The position numbers and the translations under genes are program-made. Of a stretch of 64,000 nt of DNA, positions 25,525 through 34,109 are shown in pieces (the first letter of the stretch is position 1; every line of letters starts with the position of its first letter). This DNA comes from Seohaeicola sp024304985 (GTDB lineage: Bacteria; Pseudomonadota; Alphaproteobacteria; Rhodobacterales; Rhodobacteraceae), in contig NZ_JARAMP010000021.1 in NCBI RefSeq assembly GCF_028802875.1, forward strand, positions 1-64,000, written 5' to 3'. Under the pieces are notes generated by a model. That model was not told the origin of the DNA, did no database searches, and was given only the letters and a program-made list of their open reading frames with translations.

Positions 25525-25558
25525 TAAACTCAACGCCTCCCCAGACGCGCGCTCCCGA

Positions 25559-26734
25559 TCACAGCCGCGACATCAAAGCCGCCGTTGGCCATCCATCCGC
25601 AGGCAGACCCAACCGCATCTGTTCCGCCCTGACCGCCGCGCGGGTGCCCGCACCCAGGATACCATCCACCGCGCCCACATCATGACCACGCGCCGCCAGC
25701 CTCTCCTGCAACCGCTTCATGCCGTCCTGATCCAGACCCGGATCGGGATTGCCCGGATCGAACACCGGCGCGCCTTCCAGCCGCGTGCCGAAATAGGCGG
25801 CGGTCAGCACATAGGTGAAACTCTGGTTCCAGTCGAAGAACACGTTGAAATTCGGATAGGCGACAAAGGCCGGTCCCTTGTGTCCCTGCGGCAGGATCAG
25901 GCTTGCCGGCAGGTCCGCCGCCCAGCCGCCTGACCGGGGCTGCACCCCCATCGCCGCCCATTGCGCCACAGGCAGCGCCGTGCCGATCCCCGCCTGTGAC
26001 CAGTTCATCTCGGCGGGCACCTCCACTTCCTGCAACCACGGCTCGCCCTTGCGCCAGCCGAAATGCGCCAGCATCTTCGCCCCCGAGAGCAAAGCATCCG
26101 GCGTGGATGTTTTCAGCCGCACATGCCCATCCCCGTCACCATCCACACCATTCTCGATGATGTCGCCGGGCAGCATCTGCACCATCCCGATCTCGCCCGC
26201 CCATGCGCCTGTCGTGGTGGCAGGATCGAAATCATCATTCGCGAACAGCGTCAGCGCATGAAACACCTGCGGCCGGAACAGATCGGGCCGCCTGCAATCA
26301 TGGGCCAGCGTCACCAACGCATTGGCCGTGTTGAAATCGCCCTGAAAACTGCCGTAATCCGTCTCGAACCCCCAGAAGGCCAGCAAGACCCCGCGCGGCA
26401 CGCCATATTCCGCCTCGGCCCGGTCAAAGACCGCATCCCATTCCCGCGCTTTGGCCTGCCCCGTCTGCAACCTCTGCGCGCTGATCAACCGGCGCGAAAA
26501 CGTCGTGAAATCCAGCGTGAACACCCCCTGCCGCCGATCCGCCGCGATCACCGCCGGGTCCTGCCGCACGGGCGCAAAGAACCGCGCCACCGTGTCGGAA
26601 CTGTGCCCGCGCGTCTGCGCCTCGGCCTTCAGCCCCTCCACGAAATCGCCGAAACTACCGCCACATTGGGCCATGGCAGGGGCCGCCGTCAGCGACAGCA
26701 GCGCCGCCACCAGCGAAAGGGTCATCTTGGACAT
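25559..26734 (-). CDS. Lytic murein transglycosylase (MltB-like) with peptidoglycan-binding domain
   Basis: This 391-residue secreted enzyme has a signal peptide (MSKMTLSLVAALLSLTAAPA, ending AMAQC). The SLT_2/MltB catalytic core includes EAEYGVPRGVLLAFWGFETD, with the catalytic Glu in WGFETDYG, and VGIGTALPVAQW-like and FNVFFDWNQSFTYVL segments. A C-terminal PG_binding_1 domain (RLAARGHDVGAVDGILGAGT) follows. It cleaves murein with 1,6-anhydro product formation in the periplasm. If the Cys after AMAQ were lipidated it would be a lipoprotein, but the cleavage looks like ordinary signal peptidase I. Confidence 0.88.
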   Translation of the reverse strand: MSKMTLSLVAALLSLTAAPAMAQCGGSFGDFVEGLKAEAQTRGHSSDTVARFFAPVRQDPAVIAADRRQGVFTLDFTTFSRRLISAQRLQTGQAKAREWDAVFDRAEAEYGVPRGVLLAFWGFETDYGSFQGDFNTANALVTLAHDCRRPDLFRPQVFHALTLFANDDFDPATTTGAWAGEIGMVQMLPGDIIENGVDGDGDGHVRLKTSTPDALLSGAKMLAHFGWRKGEPWLQEVEVPAEMNWSQAGIGTALPVAQWAAMGVQPRSGGWAADLPASLILPQGHKGPAFVAYPNFNVFFDWNQSFTYVLTAAYFGTRLEGAPVFDPGNPDPGLDQDGMKRLQERLAARGHDVGAVDGILGAGTRAAVRAEQMRLGLPADGWPTAALMSRL

Positions 26735-26793
26735 GGGTCACCTTGATTTGATCCGTTTGGCCGGACCCTAGCAGCCCGCCCCTGCAAGTGCGA

Positions 26794-27690
26794 TCACAAG
26801 AGCGCCAGACCCAGGGCAAGGCAAAGAACCGCCACCCAGACCGCCCACAGGACACGGACGGCAGCCTCGATATCCTGCGCCATCAGAGGCTTGCGGCCAC
26901 TGGCATGAACAAAGGGAAAGTCCTGCATCCGCCCGTCATAGGCGCGTGGCCCCGACAGCGCGATGCCCAAGGCGCGGGCCATCGCCGCCTCGGGCCAACC
27001 GGCATTGGGCGACCGGTGCAGGCCCGCATCCGCGACGATCCCGCGCCAGTCACGCCACACGCCCTGCGTCAGCGCCATCAGCACCGCCGTGCCGCGCGCG
27101 GGCAACAGGTTCAGCAGATCATCAAACCGCGCCGCCGCCCAGCCAAAGGCTTTATGCCGTGGCGTGCGATAGCCGATCATGCTGTCTGCGGTATTGGTGA
27201 TCTTGTAGAGCAGCAGACCCGGCAACCCCGCCACCGCGAACCAGAACAAGGGCGCCACCACCCCGTCGGACATGTTCTCGGCCGCCGATTCAATCGCCGC
27301 CCGCGCGACGGCGCTCTCGTCCATCTGCCCGGTATCCCGGCTCACGATCATTGCCACCGCTGCGCGCCCCTCGGCCAAGCCTTGCCGCAGGCCGTGGGCC
27401 ACCGCCAGCACATGTTCCACCAGACTGCGCTGTGCGATCAGGATCGCCGCCACGATCACCTCGACCACAGGCCCCAGCGCCGCCAGCGCCGCGCCAAGAC
27501 CCAGCGCACCCAGCCCCAGCACGACCATCACAGCCACACCCTTCAACCGCCGTGCGGCACCGCGATTGAACCGCGCATCCGCCCAGCCGATCAGCCGCCC
27601 CATCAGCACCGCCGGATGCGGCGCGCGTGACCATAGCCAGCGCGGCTCGCCCAGCCACGCATCCAGCAACATCGCCAGAACCAGCGTCAC
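26794..27690 (-). CDS. cobD: Adenosylcobinamide-phosphate synthase CobD/CbiB
   Basis: This 298-residue integral membrane enzyme attaches aminopropanol (phosphate) to adenosylcobyric acid. Signatures are AMLLDAWLGEPRWLWSRAPH, PAVLMGRLIGWAD, SRDTGQMDESAVARAAIESA, ENMSDGVVAPLFW and KITNTADSMIGYRTPRHKAFG. I chose GTG 27690, which overlaps the cobC stop and starts directly before the conserved N-terminus; the ORF upstream of it is inside cobC. Confidence 0.92.
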   Translation of the reverse strand: MTLVLAMLLDAWLGEPRWLWSRAPHPAVLMGRLIGWADARFNRGAARRLKGVAVMVVLGLGALGLGAALAALGPVVEVIVAAILIAQRSLVEHVLAVAHGLRQGLAEGRAAVAMIVSRDTGQMDESAVARAAIESAAENMSDGVVAPLFWFAVAGLPGLLLYKITNTADSMIGYRTPRHKAFGWAAARFDDLLNLLPARGTAVLMALTQGVWRDWRGIVADAGLHRSPNAGWPEAAMARALGIALSGPRAYDGRMQDFPFVHASGRKPLMAQDIEAAVRVLWAVWVAVLCLALGLALL

Positions 27691-28691
27691 AACACCGCCT
27701 CGACCCGCGCCCAATGCTCCGGCGCAGGCAGGCCCAGCCGGATCAGCGTCTTGGACCACGGGAAAATCCGACTCCAGATACGCGCCTCGGCCAGCCGCGC
27801 CTGCCATTCTTCCGCGTCATTGACCGCATAAAGCCGGAACAGATCGGTCCCGCCTGCCACGCGCGCCCCGGCCGTGGTCATCAAACCATCCAGCCGGACA
27901 GAATCCGCCGCCAGCCGCGCCCGCGTCGCCGCGGCCCAGTCCCGATCCCGCAACGCCGCCGCGCCAATCGCCAAGGCCGGGCCGGAAACCGCCCATGGCC
28001 CCATTCCTTCGGCCAGTCGCGCCAAGAGCGACGGATCACCGATCGCGAATCCCAGCCGCAGACCCGCCAGCCCCCAGAACTTGCCGAAACTCTTGAGGAC
28101 AATCCCGCCCTCACGCGGCAGATGTGGCAGCAGCGACCGCGCCGGGGCCACGTCGCAGAAACTTTCATCCACCACGACCAGTGGCACAGCGTCCAGATCT
28201 CGCGGCCCGAACCATCGCCCGTCCGGGTTGTTGGGATGCACGATCACCCGCGCCTGCACCGGGCCGTCCGCTTCGGCGCAAACCTCCCAGCCATGCAGGG
28301 AAAAAGCGGCGGCATGTTCGTTGTAGGTAGGCTGCGGAATATGCACTCGCCCCGCCCGGGCCAGCCCGGGTATCCGCGCGATCAGGGCCGAGGCACCGGG
28401 CGCCGCCAGCACACCCATGCCGTCAGGCACCTGCCAAAGATCCCGCGCCGCGGCCTCCAGCGCGGCCATCGCCGCACGGTCGGGCAGGGCGGTCCAGGAC
28501 ATGGCGGGCAGCACCACGCGCTCCACCAGCCAGGGACAGGGATTGATCCCCGTGGACAGGTCGATCCACGCCGCGCGGGCCCCGCCGAAACAGGCCACCG
28601 CCCCGTCCAACCCGCCGCCGTGATCGCGCACCGGACCCTTGCCTTGCGGCAATCCACCCTGCTGCCCCGCACCCGTCATTTCATAGGACAT
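27687..28691 (-). CDS. cobC: Threonine-phosphate decarboxylase CobC
   Basis: This 334-residue PLP enzyme of the aminotransferase I/II fold makes the aminopropanol phosphate side chain of cobalamin. Features are IDLSTGINPCPW near the N-terminus, the substrate loop HIPQPTYNEHAAAF, HPNNPDGRWFG, VVVDESFCDVAP and the PLP lysine in VLKSFGKFWGLAGLRLGF. It is coupled to cobD (GTGA overlap), giving a cobC-cobD pair that complements BluB elsewhere in the window. I saw no cobalamin riboswitch upstream. Confidence 0.9.
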   Translation of the reverse strand: MSYEMTGAGQQGGLPQGKGPVRDHGGGLDGAVACFGGARAAWIDLSTGINPCPWLVERVVLPAMSWTALPDRAAMAALEAAARDLWQVPDGMGVLAAPGASALIARIPGLARAGRVHIPQPTYNEHAAAFSLHGWEVCAEADGPVQARVIVHPNNPDGRWFGPRDLDAVPLVVVDESFCDVAPARSLLPHLPREGGIVLKSFGKFWGLAGLRLGFAIGDPSLLARLAEGMGPWAVSGPALAIGAAALRDRDWAAATRARLAADSVRLDGLMTTAGARVAGGTDLFRLYAVNDAEEWQARLAEARIWSRIFPWSKTLIRLGLPAPEHWARVEAVL

Positions 28692-28779
28692 ATGCCACGC
28701 TCCTGACTGCGCCCCATCAACCGGATTTGCGCCAAAAGCGCAAGCAGGCGGCCACGCGTTAACAGATCATTCGCTTTCA

Positions 28780-28794
28780 TTAACGCTTTATTAG
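28780..28794 (+). promoter_or_regulatory. CtrA-like site upstream of the receiver-like gene
   Basis: TTAA-CGCTTTA-TTAG lies in an AT-rich block (28757-28800) about 95 bp before the receiver-like gene. It differs by one base from the alphaproteobacterial CtrA consensus TTAA-N7-TTAA. The match is short and could be chance. Confidence 0.25.
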
Positions 28795-28889
28795 CTATTC
28801 GGGGGCATCACATTGGGGCAGGCCGGCACGCCTTCTCAAGACCGGCGGTCCGGGGTCATCCATGGCCTTGGTGATTCAGTGGGGAATGC

Positions 28890-29252
28890 ATGATCGTGCT
28901 GATCGTCGAGCCTTGCCCCGACCTGGGCCGGCTCTGGAAACGTCACGTGGAACGTCAGGGCGCCGAGGTGCATCTGGTGCAGGGGCAGGATGCTGCCTTC
29001 GACCTTCTGCGCACCCTCGCCATCGACATGATCGTGCTGGACCTTGTGCTGAAACAGGGCAGCGCCCTGGCGATCTCGGACTATGCCAGCTATCGCCGCC
29101 CCAAGGCGCAGGTGATCTTCGTCACCAACACCACCTTCTTCTCGGACGGGTCCATCTTCCTGCACAGCCCCAATGCCTGTGCCTTCCTGCAAAGCGCCAC
29201 CCCGCCCGAGGATCTGGCGGCCATGGTCATGCATTACAGCCGCGCCAGTTGA
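28890..29252 (+). CDS. Stand-alone divergent response-regulator receiver-like protein
   Basis: This 120-residue protein has the receiver fold pattern: IVLIVEPCPDLGRLWKRHVE, then AIDMIVLDLVLKQGSAL with the likely phospho-acceptor Asp51, then QVIFVTNTTFF with Thr79. The acidic pair at the end of strand 1 is reduced to a single Glu followed by Pro, and the conserved Lys of strand 5 is absent (ACAFLQSATPPEDL). It may therefore work without normal phosphorylation. No output domain or kinase gene is adjacent. It converges on the downstream reductase gene with only 7 bp between stops. Confidence 0.65.
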   Translation: MIVLIVEPCPDLGRLWKRHVERQGAEVHLVQGQDAAFDLLRTLAIDMIVLDLVLKQGSALAISDYASYRRPKAQVIFVTNTTFFSDGSIFLHSPNACAFLQSATPPEDLAAMVMHYSRAS

Positions 29253-29259
29253 CCCGCGA

Positions 29260-30234
29260 TCAGCCGCGCCCGTGCGGCGCGTCGAAATCAAGGATCGGGT
29301 TGATGGGGATGATCCGGTGCGGATTGATCGTGTCATGGCTGTAATGGTAATGCCGCACGATATGGTCCAGATTGACCGTCTCGGCCACACCCGGCACCTG
29401 ATACAACTCCCGCGTATAGGCCCAGAGGTTCGGGTAATCCACGATCCGCTTCCGGTTGCATTTGAAATGCAGATGATAAACGGAATCGAACCGCACCAGC
29501 GTGGGAAACAGCCGCCAGTCCGCCTCGGTCAGCCGGTCGCCCAGCAGATAGCGGTTCTGCGAAAGCCGCTTTTCCAGCCAGTCCAGCGTCTCGAACAACG
29601 GATATACCCCCGCCTCATAGGCCGCCTGTGTGGTGGCAAACCCGGCCTTGTAGACGCCGTTGTTCACCGTGTCATAGATCCGCGCGTTGACATCCTCGAT
29701 CCCGTCGCGCAGGGCCTCGGGCCAGTAATCGTCCGTGTTCCCGGTCAGGCCGTCAAAGGCCGAATTGAACATGCGGATAATCTCGGAACTTTCATTCGAC
29801 ACGATCGTGCCGCGCTGCGTGTCGTAAAGGATCGGCACCGTCACCCGTCCCGACACCTTGGGATCGGTTCTGGTATAGATGTCGCGCAGGAAGGGCAGGC
29901 CGAACAGCCGGTCGCCGGTTGCACCCCGAAAATCCGTGGCAAAGGTCCAGCCATCCGACAGCATCTCGGGATGCACGACCGAAATGCCGATATGATCGGT
30001 CAGTCCCTTCAAGGCCCGGAAAATCAGCGTCCGATGCGCCCAGGGGCAGGCCAGCGAGACATAGAGATGATACCGCCCGCTTTCCGCCTTGAACCCGCCC
30101 TCGCCACTGGGACCTGCGCTGCCATCCGCCGTCACCCAGTTGCGGAACCCCGCGGTGGAGCGTTCGAATTTGCCGCCCGTCTTGCTGGTATCATACCAGG
30201 TGTCGTGCCATTCGCCGTCAACCAGTTGGCCCAT
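29260..30234 (-). CDS. Glutathionyl-hydroquinone reductase (xi-class GST, YqjG/EcfG-type)
   Basis: This 324-residue xi-class glutathione transferase reduces glutathionyl-hydroquinones via a catalytic Cys, seen in YVSLACPWAHRTLIFRALK. Other family marks are the N-terminal GRYHLYVSLACPWAHR context, VTVPILYDTQRGTIVSNESS, FNSAFDG and the C-terminal LTEADWRLFPTLVRFDSVY with HLHFKCNRKRI. ATG 30234 is the start; the much longer open frame upstream is antisense to the next gene. Confidence 0.9.
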   Translation of the reverse strand: MGQLVDGEWHDTWYDTSKTGGKFERSTAGFRNWVTADGSAGPSGEGGFKAESGRYHLYVSLACPWAHRTLIFRALKGLTDHIGISVVHPEMLSDGWTFATDFRGATGDRLFGLPFLRDIYTRTDPKVSGRVTVPILYDTQRGTIVSNESSEIIRMFNSAFDGLTGNTDDYWPEALRDGIEDVNARIYDTVNNGVYKAGFATTQAAYEAGVYPLFETLDWLEKRLSQNRYLLGDRLTEADWRLFPTLVRFDSVYHLHFKCNRKRIVDYPNLWAYTRELYQVPGVAETVNLDHIVRHYHYSHDTINPHRIIPINPILDFDAPHGRG

Positions 30235-30375
30235 CGGTCTGTCTCCTTTGTGTTGCGAGGAACCTAATGCCCCCGGTGCTGTGCGAAAACCCAAGGGTCC
30301 GCGCATCCGCCCTGCATCAGCGCACAGCTTGGCAAGGCGCAGAACCCTGCTAGGTTCCCCGGCAAAGGATCGCAC

Positions 30376-31218
30376 ATGCCCCTCTTCGACAGCTACATGG
30401 TGGTGGACTGGTCCGCCAATGGCACGCCCAAGACCGGGCGCGACAGTATCTGGATCGCGCATCTGCATCCCGGCCAACCCGTCAGGCTGGACAACCCGCC
30501 CACGCGCACCGCCGCCATGGCCCGCATCACCGCGACGCTGGAGGACGAATCCCGCCACGGCCGCCGCATCCTTGCCGGGTTCGACTTCGCCTTCGGCTAT
30601 CCCGCCGGTCTGGCCCAGGCGATGGGGCAGGGGGCCGACTGGCGCGATATCTGGGCCTGGCTGCACGACCACCTGACCGATGGCCCCGACAATGCCAATA
30701 ACCGCTTCGATCTGGCGGCACGGCTCAACACCTTCTTCCCCAGCGATGGTCCTTTCTGGGGCAACGGTCTGGCCCGCGACATCCCCGGCCTGCCGCGCCG
30801 CAAGCCTCAGGGCTGGGGCGACACGCTGCCCGACAACCGCCGTCTGACCGACAGCCTTGCACCCGGCGCGCAGGAAGTCTGGAAACTCAGCGGGGCAGGC
30901 GCGGTGGGGGGGCAAAGCCTGACCGGACAGGCCGCGCTGGAAGGCTTGCGCCGCCGATTGCCCGTCTCGGTCTGGCCCTTCGAGGACATCCGCACCGCCC
31001 CCGCCGTTCTGGCCGAGGTTTTCCCCTCGCTGATCCCGCTGGATCCGGGCTTGCACAGCATCCGCGATGCGGCGCAGGTCATCGGTCTGGCCCGGACGAT
31101 GGCCGGATGGGATGCGGCAGGACACCTGTCCGCGATGCTGGACGCCGCCCGCCAGATGCCCGAATCGGTGCGCCGCTTCGAGGCGATGATCCTCGGGGTC
31201 GCTCCCGGTCGGTCGTGA
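30376..31218 (+). CDS. Conserved protein with RNase H-like (DUF429-like) pattern, function unknown
   Basis: This 280-residue protein starts with VVDWSANGTPKTGRDSIWIA, followed by a second acidic strand LAGFDFAFGYPAGL, which resembles the RNase H-like fold of DUF429 proteins. Later segments are NNRFDLAARLN, WKLSGAGAVGGQSLTG and VWPFEDI. I recall relatives in Rhodobacteraceae annotated, probably wrongly, as cobalamin or molybdopterin biosynthesis proteins; no such motif is seen here. It is divergent from the hydroquinone reductase gene. Confidence 0.6.
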   Translation: MPLFDSYMVVDWSANGTPKTGRDSIWIAHLHPGQPVRLDNPPTRTAAMARITATLEDESRHGRRILAGFDFAFGYPAGLAQAMGQGADWRDIWAWLHDHLTDGPDNANNRFDLAARLNTFFPSDGPFWGNGLARDIPGLPRRKPQGWGDTLPDNRRLTDSLAPGAQEVWKLSGAGAVGGQSLTGQAALEGLRRRLPVSVWPFEDIRTAPAVLAEVFPSLIPLDPGLHSIRDAAQVIGLARTMAGWDAAGHLSAMLDAARQMPESVRRFEAMILGVAPGRS

Positions 31219-31325
31219 CAACCTGCCTCACGGCGTCCTGCCGATGGGCCAAAGGCGAAATCAAATGTGGAAAAGCCGCTGAATTCCCTTTTTTCGTGAT
31301 TTGGTAACGGGATGGAAATGAAATG

Positions 31326-31347
31326 TCGTCAAAGCTTTACTTGACGA
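31326..31347. promoter_or_regulatory. Inverted repeat before the 31397 gene
   Basis: TCGTCAA (31326-31332) and TTGACGA (31341-31347) form a perfect 7-bp inverted repeat followed by TTT. It could be an operator for the downstream gene or a weak terminator of the upstream gene. It lies in an AT-rich 178-bp gap. Confidence 0.35.
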
Positions 31348-31396
31348 TTTTAAACCTTAGCTCATCCTGTGATTGAGAATTGGTAAGGGGGATGCC

Positions 31397-31747
31397 ATGA
31401 CAACGTTTTTGTCCAAGGAACTGCGCGAAGGTCTGGCCGCGGCCCGCAAGCTCGCGGAAAAGCGAAAAAGCCGGCTGCGCATCGACGTGGACGGCCGGAC
31501 CTACCCCGTATTGCGCGTCTGGAATGGCGGCTTCGCCATGGACCTTGACGACGCCCCCCATCTGCGCGGGTTGGTGGACCTTTACGATGGCGGACGGCAC
31601 CTGTCGCAATGCCTCATCGTCGCATCCGAAGCGCAAGAGGATGAGATGTGGTTCGACTTCAAGCGCAGCACCCCGGTCGCTGACCGCGCAGCACTTGACT
31701 TCGCCCGCGACGAATCCGCCCCCGTCGCCCTGATCGCCCGCGATTAG
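31397..31747 (+). CDS. Conserved small protein, possibly PilZ-like, function unknown
   Basis: This 116-residue cytosolic protein has a charged N-terminal helix (LSKELREGLAAARKLAEKRK) followed by beta-rich sequence: RLRIDVDGRTYPVLRVWNGG, FAMDLDDAPHLRGLVDLYDG and DEMWFDFKRS. The arrangement recalls a PilZ-type barrel, but the c-di-GMP RxxxR and DxSxxG motifs are not both visible, so the assignment is tentative. ATG 31397 follows a good AAGGGGG site. Confidence 0.55.
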   Translation: MTTFLSKELREGLAAARKLAEKRKSRLRIDVDGRTYPVLRVWNGGFAMDLDDAPHLRGLVDLYDGGRHLSQCLIVASEAQEDEMWFDFKRSTPVADRAALDFARDESAPVALIARD

Positions 31748-31760
31748 GCCCGGCCGCGGC

Positions 31761-31779
31761 GGGGCGGTTCAACCGCCCC
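31761..31779. terminator. GC-rich hairpin between convergent genes
   Basis: GGGGCGGT-TCA-ACCGCCCC is a perfect 8-bp hairpin in the 39-bp gap between the 31397 gene and patB, which converge. There is no U-run on either side, so it may be a bidirectional transcription barrier rather than a classical intrinsic terminator. Confidence 0.45.
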
Positions 31780-31786
31780 GATCGCC

Positions 31787-32959
31787 TTATTGCAGATCAC
31801 CAAAAGCTTTGTGCATCCGCTCCACCGCCTGCTCGACCAGCACGCGCGGCGTGGCCAGATTGAACCGCAGAAACGTCTCGCCCCCCTTGCCGAAGGTCGG
31901 TCCGTGATTGGCCGCGATATGCGCGCCCTGTTCCACGCGCCGCGTGAACTCGGCCTGGTCCATCCCCGTGCCCGCGAAATCCACCCATGCCAGATAGGTC
32001 GCCTCCAGCGGCATCGACGCAAGGCCCGGGATCGCGTTGATCCCTGCGTCAAACACCCGCCGGTTGCCATCCAGATAGACCATCAGATCATCCACCCAGG
32101 CCGCGCCCTCCGGGGAATAAGCCGCCGTCGCCATGAACAGACCAAAGGAATTGGGCGACAGACCCAAACCCATCATCCGCTGTTCGAACTTGGCCCGCAG
32201 CGCCGCATCGGGAATGATCACATTCCCTGTGTGACTGCCCGCGATGTTGAAGGTCTTGGTCGTGGCCGTCATCATGATCAGCCGGTCGCTTATGCTGGCG
32301 TCCACATTCGCCATCACCGTATGCGTGACCCCCGGAAACAGCAGGTCGTGATGGATCTCGTCCGACACAAGGATCAGATCGTGCCGCTTGGCGAAATCCG
32401 CCACGCCCTGCAACTCGGCCCGTGTCCAGACGCGCCCGCCCGGATTATGCGGCGAGCACAGGATCACCATCTTGGCCGTCCCGTCCATCTGTGCGTCATA
32501 GGCGTCGAAATCCATCTCGTAACGCCCGTCATTGTTTACCAACGGACATTCAACGACCTTGCGCCCATTCGCTTTGATGACCTTGGCAAACGCGTGGTAA
32601 ACCGGCGTGAACAGCACCACACCGTCGCCCGGTTGCGTATAGGTATCCACGCACAGCGCCGTCCCGTTCACCAACCCATGCGGCGAAAAGATCCATTCCG
32701 GCTGCACTGTCCAGCCATGCCGGTCCTGCATCCACCAGCAGATCGCCGCGCGATAGGCCGCGTCATCCCCGTAATAGCCGTAAACCCCATGCTCCACCAT
32801 CTGCGCCACGGCCCGCTGGATGCAATCCGGCGCGCGGAAATCCATGTCGGCCACCCACATCGGGATGCCGTCCTGGGCCGGCACGCCATAGAGTGTCTCC
32901 ATCATGTCCCATTTCACGGAATGGGTGCCGAAACGGTCGATCCTGGTATCAAAGCTCAT
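31787..32959 (-). CDS. PatB/MalY-type PLP-dependent C-S lyase
   Basis: This 390-residue fold-type I PLP enzyme begins DRFGTHSVKWDMMETLYGVP and contains GIPMWVADMDFRAPDCI, the MalY/PatB N-terminal signature. It also has PVYHAFAKVIKANGRKVVEC, CSPHNPGGRVWT, LILVSDEIHHDLLFPG and the PLP lysine in MMTATTKTFNIAGSHTGNVI. Such enzymes are cystathionine beta-lyases or L-cysteine C-S lyases. ATG 32959 matches the family start; the upstream ORF extension is not conserved. Confidence 0.88.
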   Translation of the reverse strand: MSFDTRIDRFGTHSVKWDMMETLYGVPAQDGIPMWVADMDFRAPDCIQRAVAQMVEHGVYGYYGDDAAYRAAICWWMQDRHGWTVQPEWIFSPHGLVNGTALCVDTYTQPGDGVVLFTPVYHAFAKVIKANGRKVVECPLVNNDGRYEMDFDAYDAQMDGTAKMVILCSPHNPGGRVWTRAELQGVADFAKRHDLILVSDEIHHDLLFPGVTHTVMANVDASISDRLIMMTATTKTFNIAGSHTGNVIIPDAALRAKFEQRMMGLGLSPNSFGLFMATAAYSPEGAAWVDDLMVYLDGNRRVFDAGINAIPGLASMPLEATYLAWVDFAGTGMDQAEFTRRVEQGAHIAANHGPTFGKGGETFLRFNLATPRVLVEQAVERMHKAFGDLQ

Positions 32960-33081
32960 GCGCGTCTCCTGTTTGCGCGCCAGCCTACCCAGTGGAGTGG
33001 CGGCTGCAACGGGCAATTTTGCGCGCAGACGGCCCTTTTGGCCCATTGCACCGTCCGATCCTTCGTCCTATCTGACGGGAT

Positions 33082-33603
33082 ATGAGCAAACGCACGATCC
33101 TGATCCATCCCGACCCGCGCCTGAAAAAGGTCTCGGCCCCCGTGCCGGACCTCAGCGATGATCTGCGCCGACTGGCCGATGACATGCTGGAAACCATGTA
33201 TGACGCGCCGGGCATCGGTCTGGCCGCCCCGCAGGTGGGGATCAATGCACGGCTGATCGTGCTGGATTGCGTCAAGGGCGACAAGGAAACCCCGCGCCCC
33301 CTGATCATGTTCAACCCCGAGATCGTGGCATCCTCGGACGAAAGCAGCACCTATGAGGAAGGCTGCCTTTCGATCCCCGAACAATATGGCGACGTGACCC
33401 GCCCCGCCGAAGTGACGGTGCGCTGGATCGACCGCAACGGCCACGAACAGCAAGAGGATTTCGCCGACCTCTGGGCCACCTGCGTGCAGCACGAGGTGGA
33501 CCATCTGGATGGCAAACTCTTCATCGACTACCTCACGCCGCTGCGCCGTCAGTTGATCACCCGCAGGATGCAGAAACTGAAACGCGACAGGGCGCGGGTG
33601 TGA
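33082..33603 (+). CDS. def: Peptide deformylase (first of three)
   Basis: This 173-residue enzyme removes the formyl group from nascent N-terminal Met. All three motifs are intact: GIGLAAPQVG, EEGCLSIPEQ (metal-binding Cys) and QHEVDHLDGKLF (HExxH). This is the canonical deformylase of the cluster. Its stop overlaps the GTG of the second copy (GTGA), so the genes are translationally coupled through to fmt. The start is ATG 33082, divergent from patB. Confidence 0.95.
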   Translation: MSKRTILIHPDPRLKKVSAPVPDLSDDLRRLADDMLETMYDAPGIGLAAPQVGINARLIVLDCVKGDKETPRPLIMFNPEIVASSDESSTYEEGCLSIPEQYGDVTRPAEVTVRWIDRNGHEQQEDFADLWATCVQHEVDHLDGKLFIDYLTPLRRQLITRRMQKLKRDRARV

Positions 33604-34109
33604 GCGGGCTGCCGATCCTGCGCTGGCCGGACGCACGGCTCTCCACGGTCTGCGACCCGGTCGGCCCGGATGACGATCTGGGCGATCTGGTCCGCGCCAT
33701 GTTCGAAACGATGTATGATGCCCCCGGTCGCGGCCTTGCCGCGCCGCAAGTGGGCGTCTTGAAGCGGCTTTTCGTGATGGATTGCGGCTGGAAGGATGGC
33801 GATATGACACCGATGGTCTGCATCAATCCCGAAATCCTGCGTGCCGATGGCATGGCCCCCGGCTCTGAGGGCTGCCTGTCGATCCCCGGCGTTCTGGCCG
33901 AGGTGATGCGCCCCGAACGTATCCTGCTGCGCTACCGCGATCTCGACGGCGCGGTCCAAGAGGTGGAGCTGGACGGGTTCGAGGCGCGCTGCGCGCAGCA
34001 TGAACTGGATCATCTTGACGGGATCGTCACCTTCGACCGTCTCTCACCCGAGGCGCGCCGCGTGGTGGAAGAAGCCTATTCCGTCAGCTTTCCGGTGCGC
34101 CCCGCGTGA
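33600..34109 (+). CDS. Peptide deformylase paralogue (second of three)
   Basis: This 169-residue protein retains the key residues: GRGLAAPQVG (with Arg in place of Ile), GSEGCLSIPG (metal Cys) and QHELDHLDGIV (HExxH), so it may be active. It starts at GTG 33600 overlapping the first deformylase stop. Sequence outside the motifs is well diverged from copy one, pointing to an old duplication and a possibly different substrate range. Confidence 0.88.
   Translation: MSGLPILRWPDARLSTVCDPVGPDDDLGDLVRAMFETMYDAPGRGLAAPQVGVLKRLFVMDCGWKDGDMTPMVCINPEILRADGMAPGSEGCLSIPGVLAEVMRPERILLRYRDLDGAVQEVELDGFEARCAQHELDHLDGIVTFDRLSPEARRVVEEAYSVSFPVRPA

Noticed and set aside
29260..31221. A 653-codon minus-strand frame that would extend the hydroquinone reductase upstream
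   Set aside because: The extra part is antisense to the 30376 gene and has no family similarity; the reductase starts at 30234.
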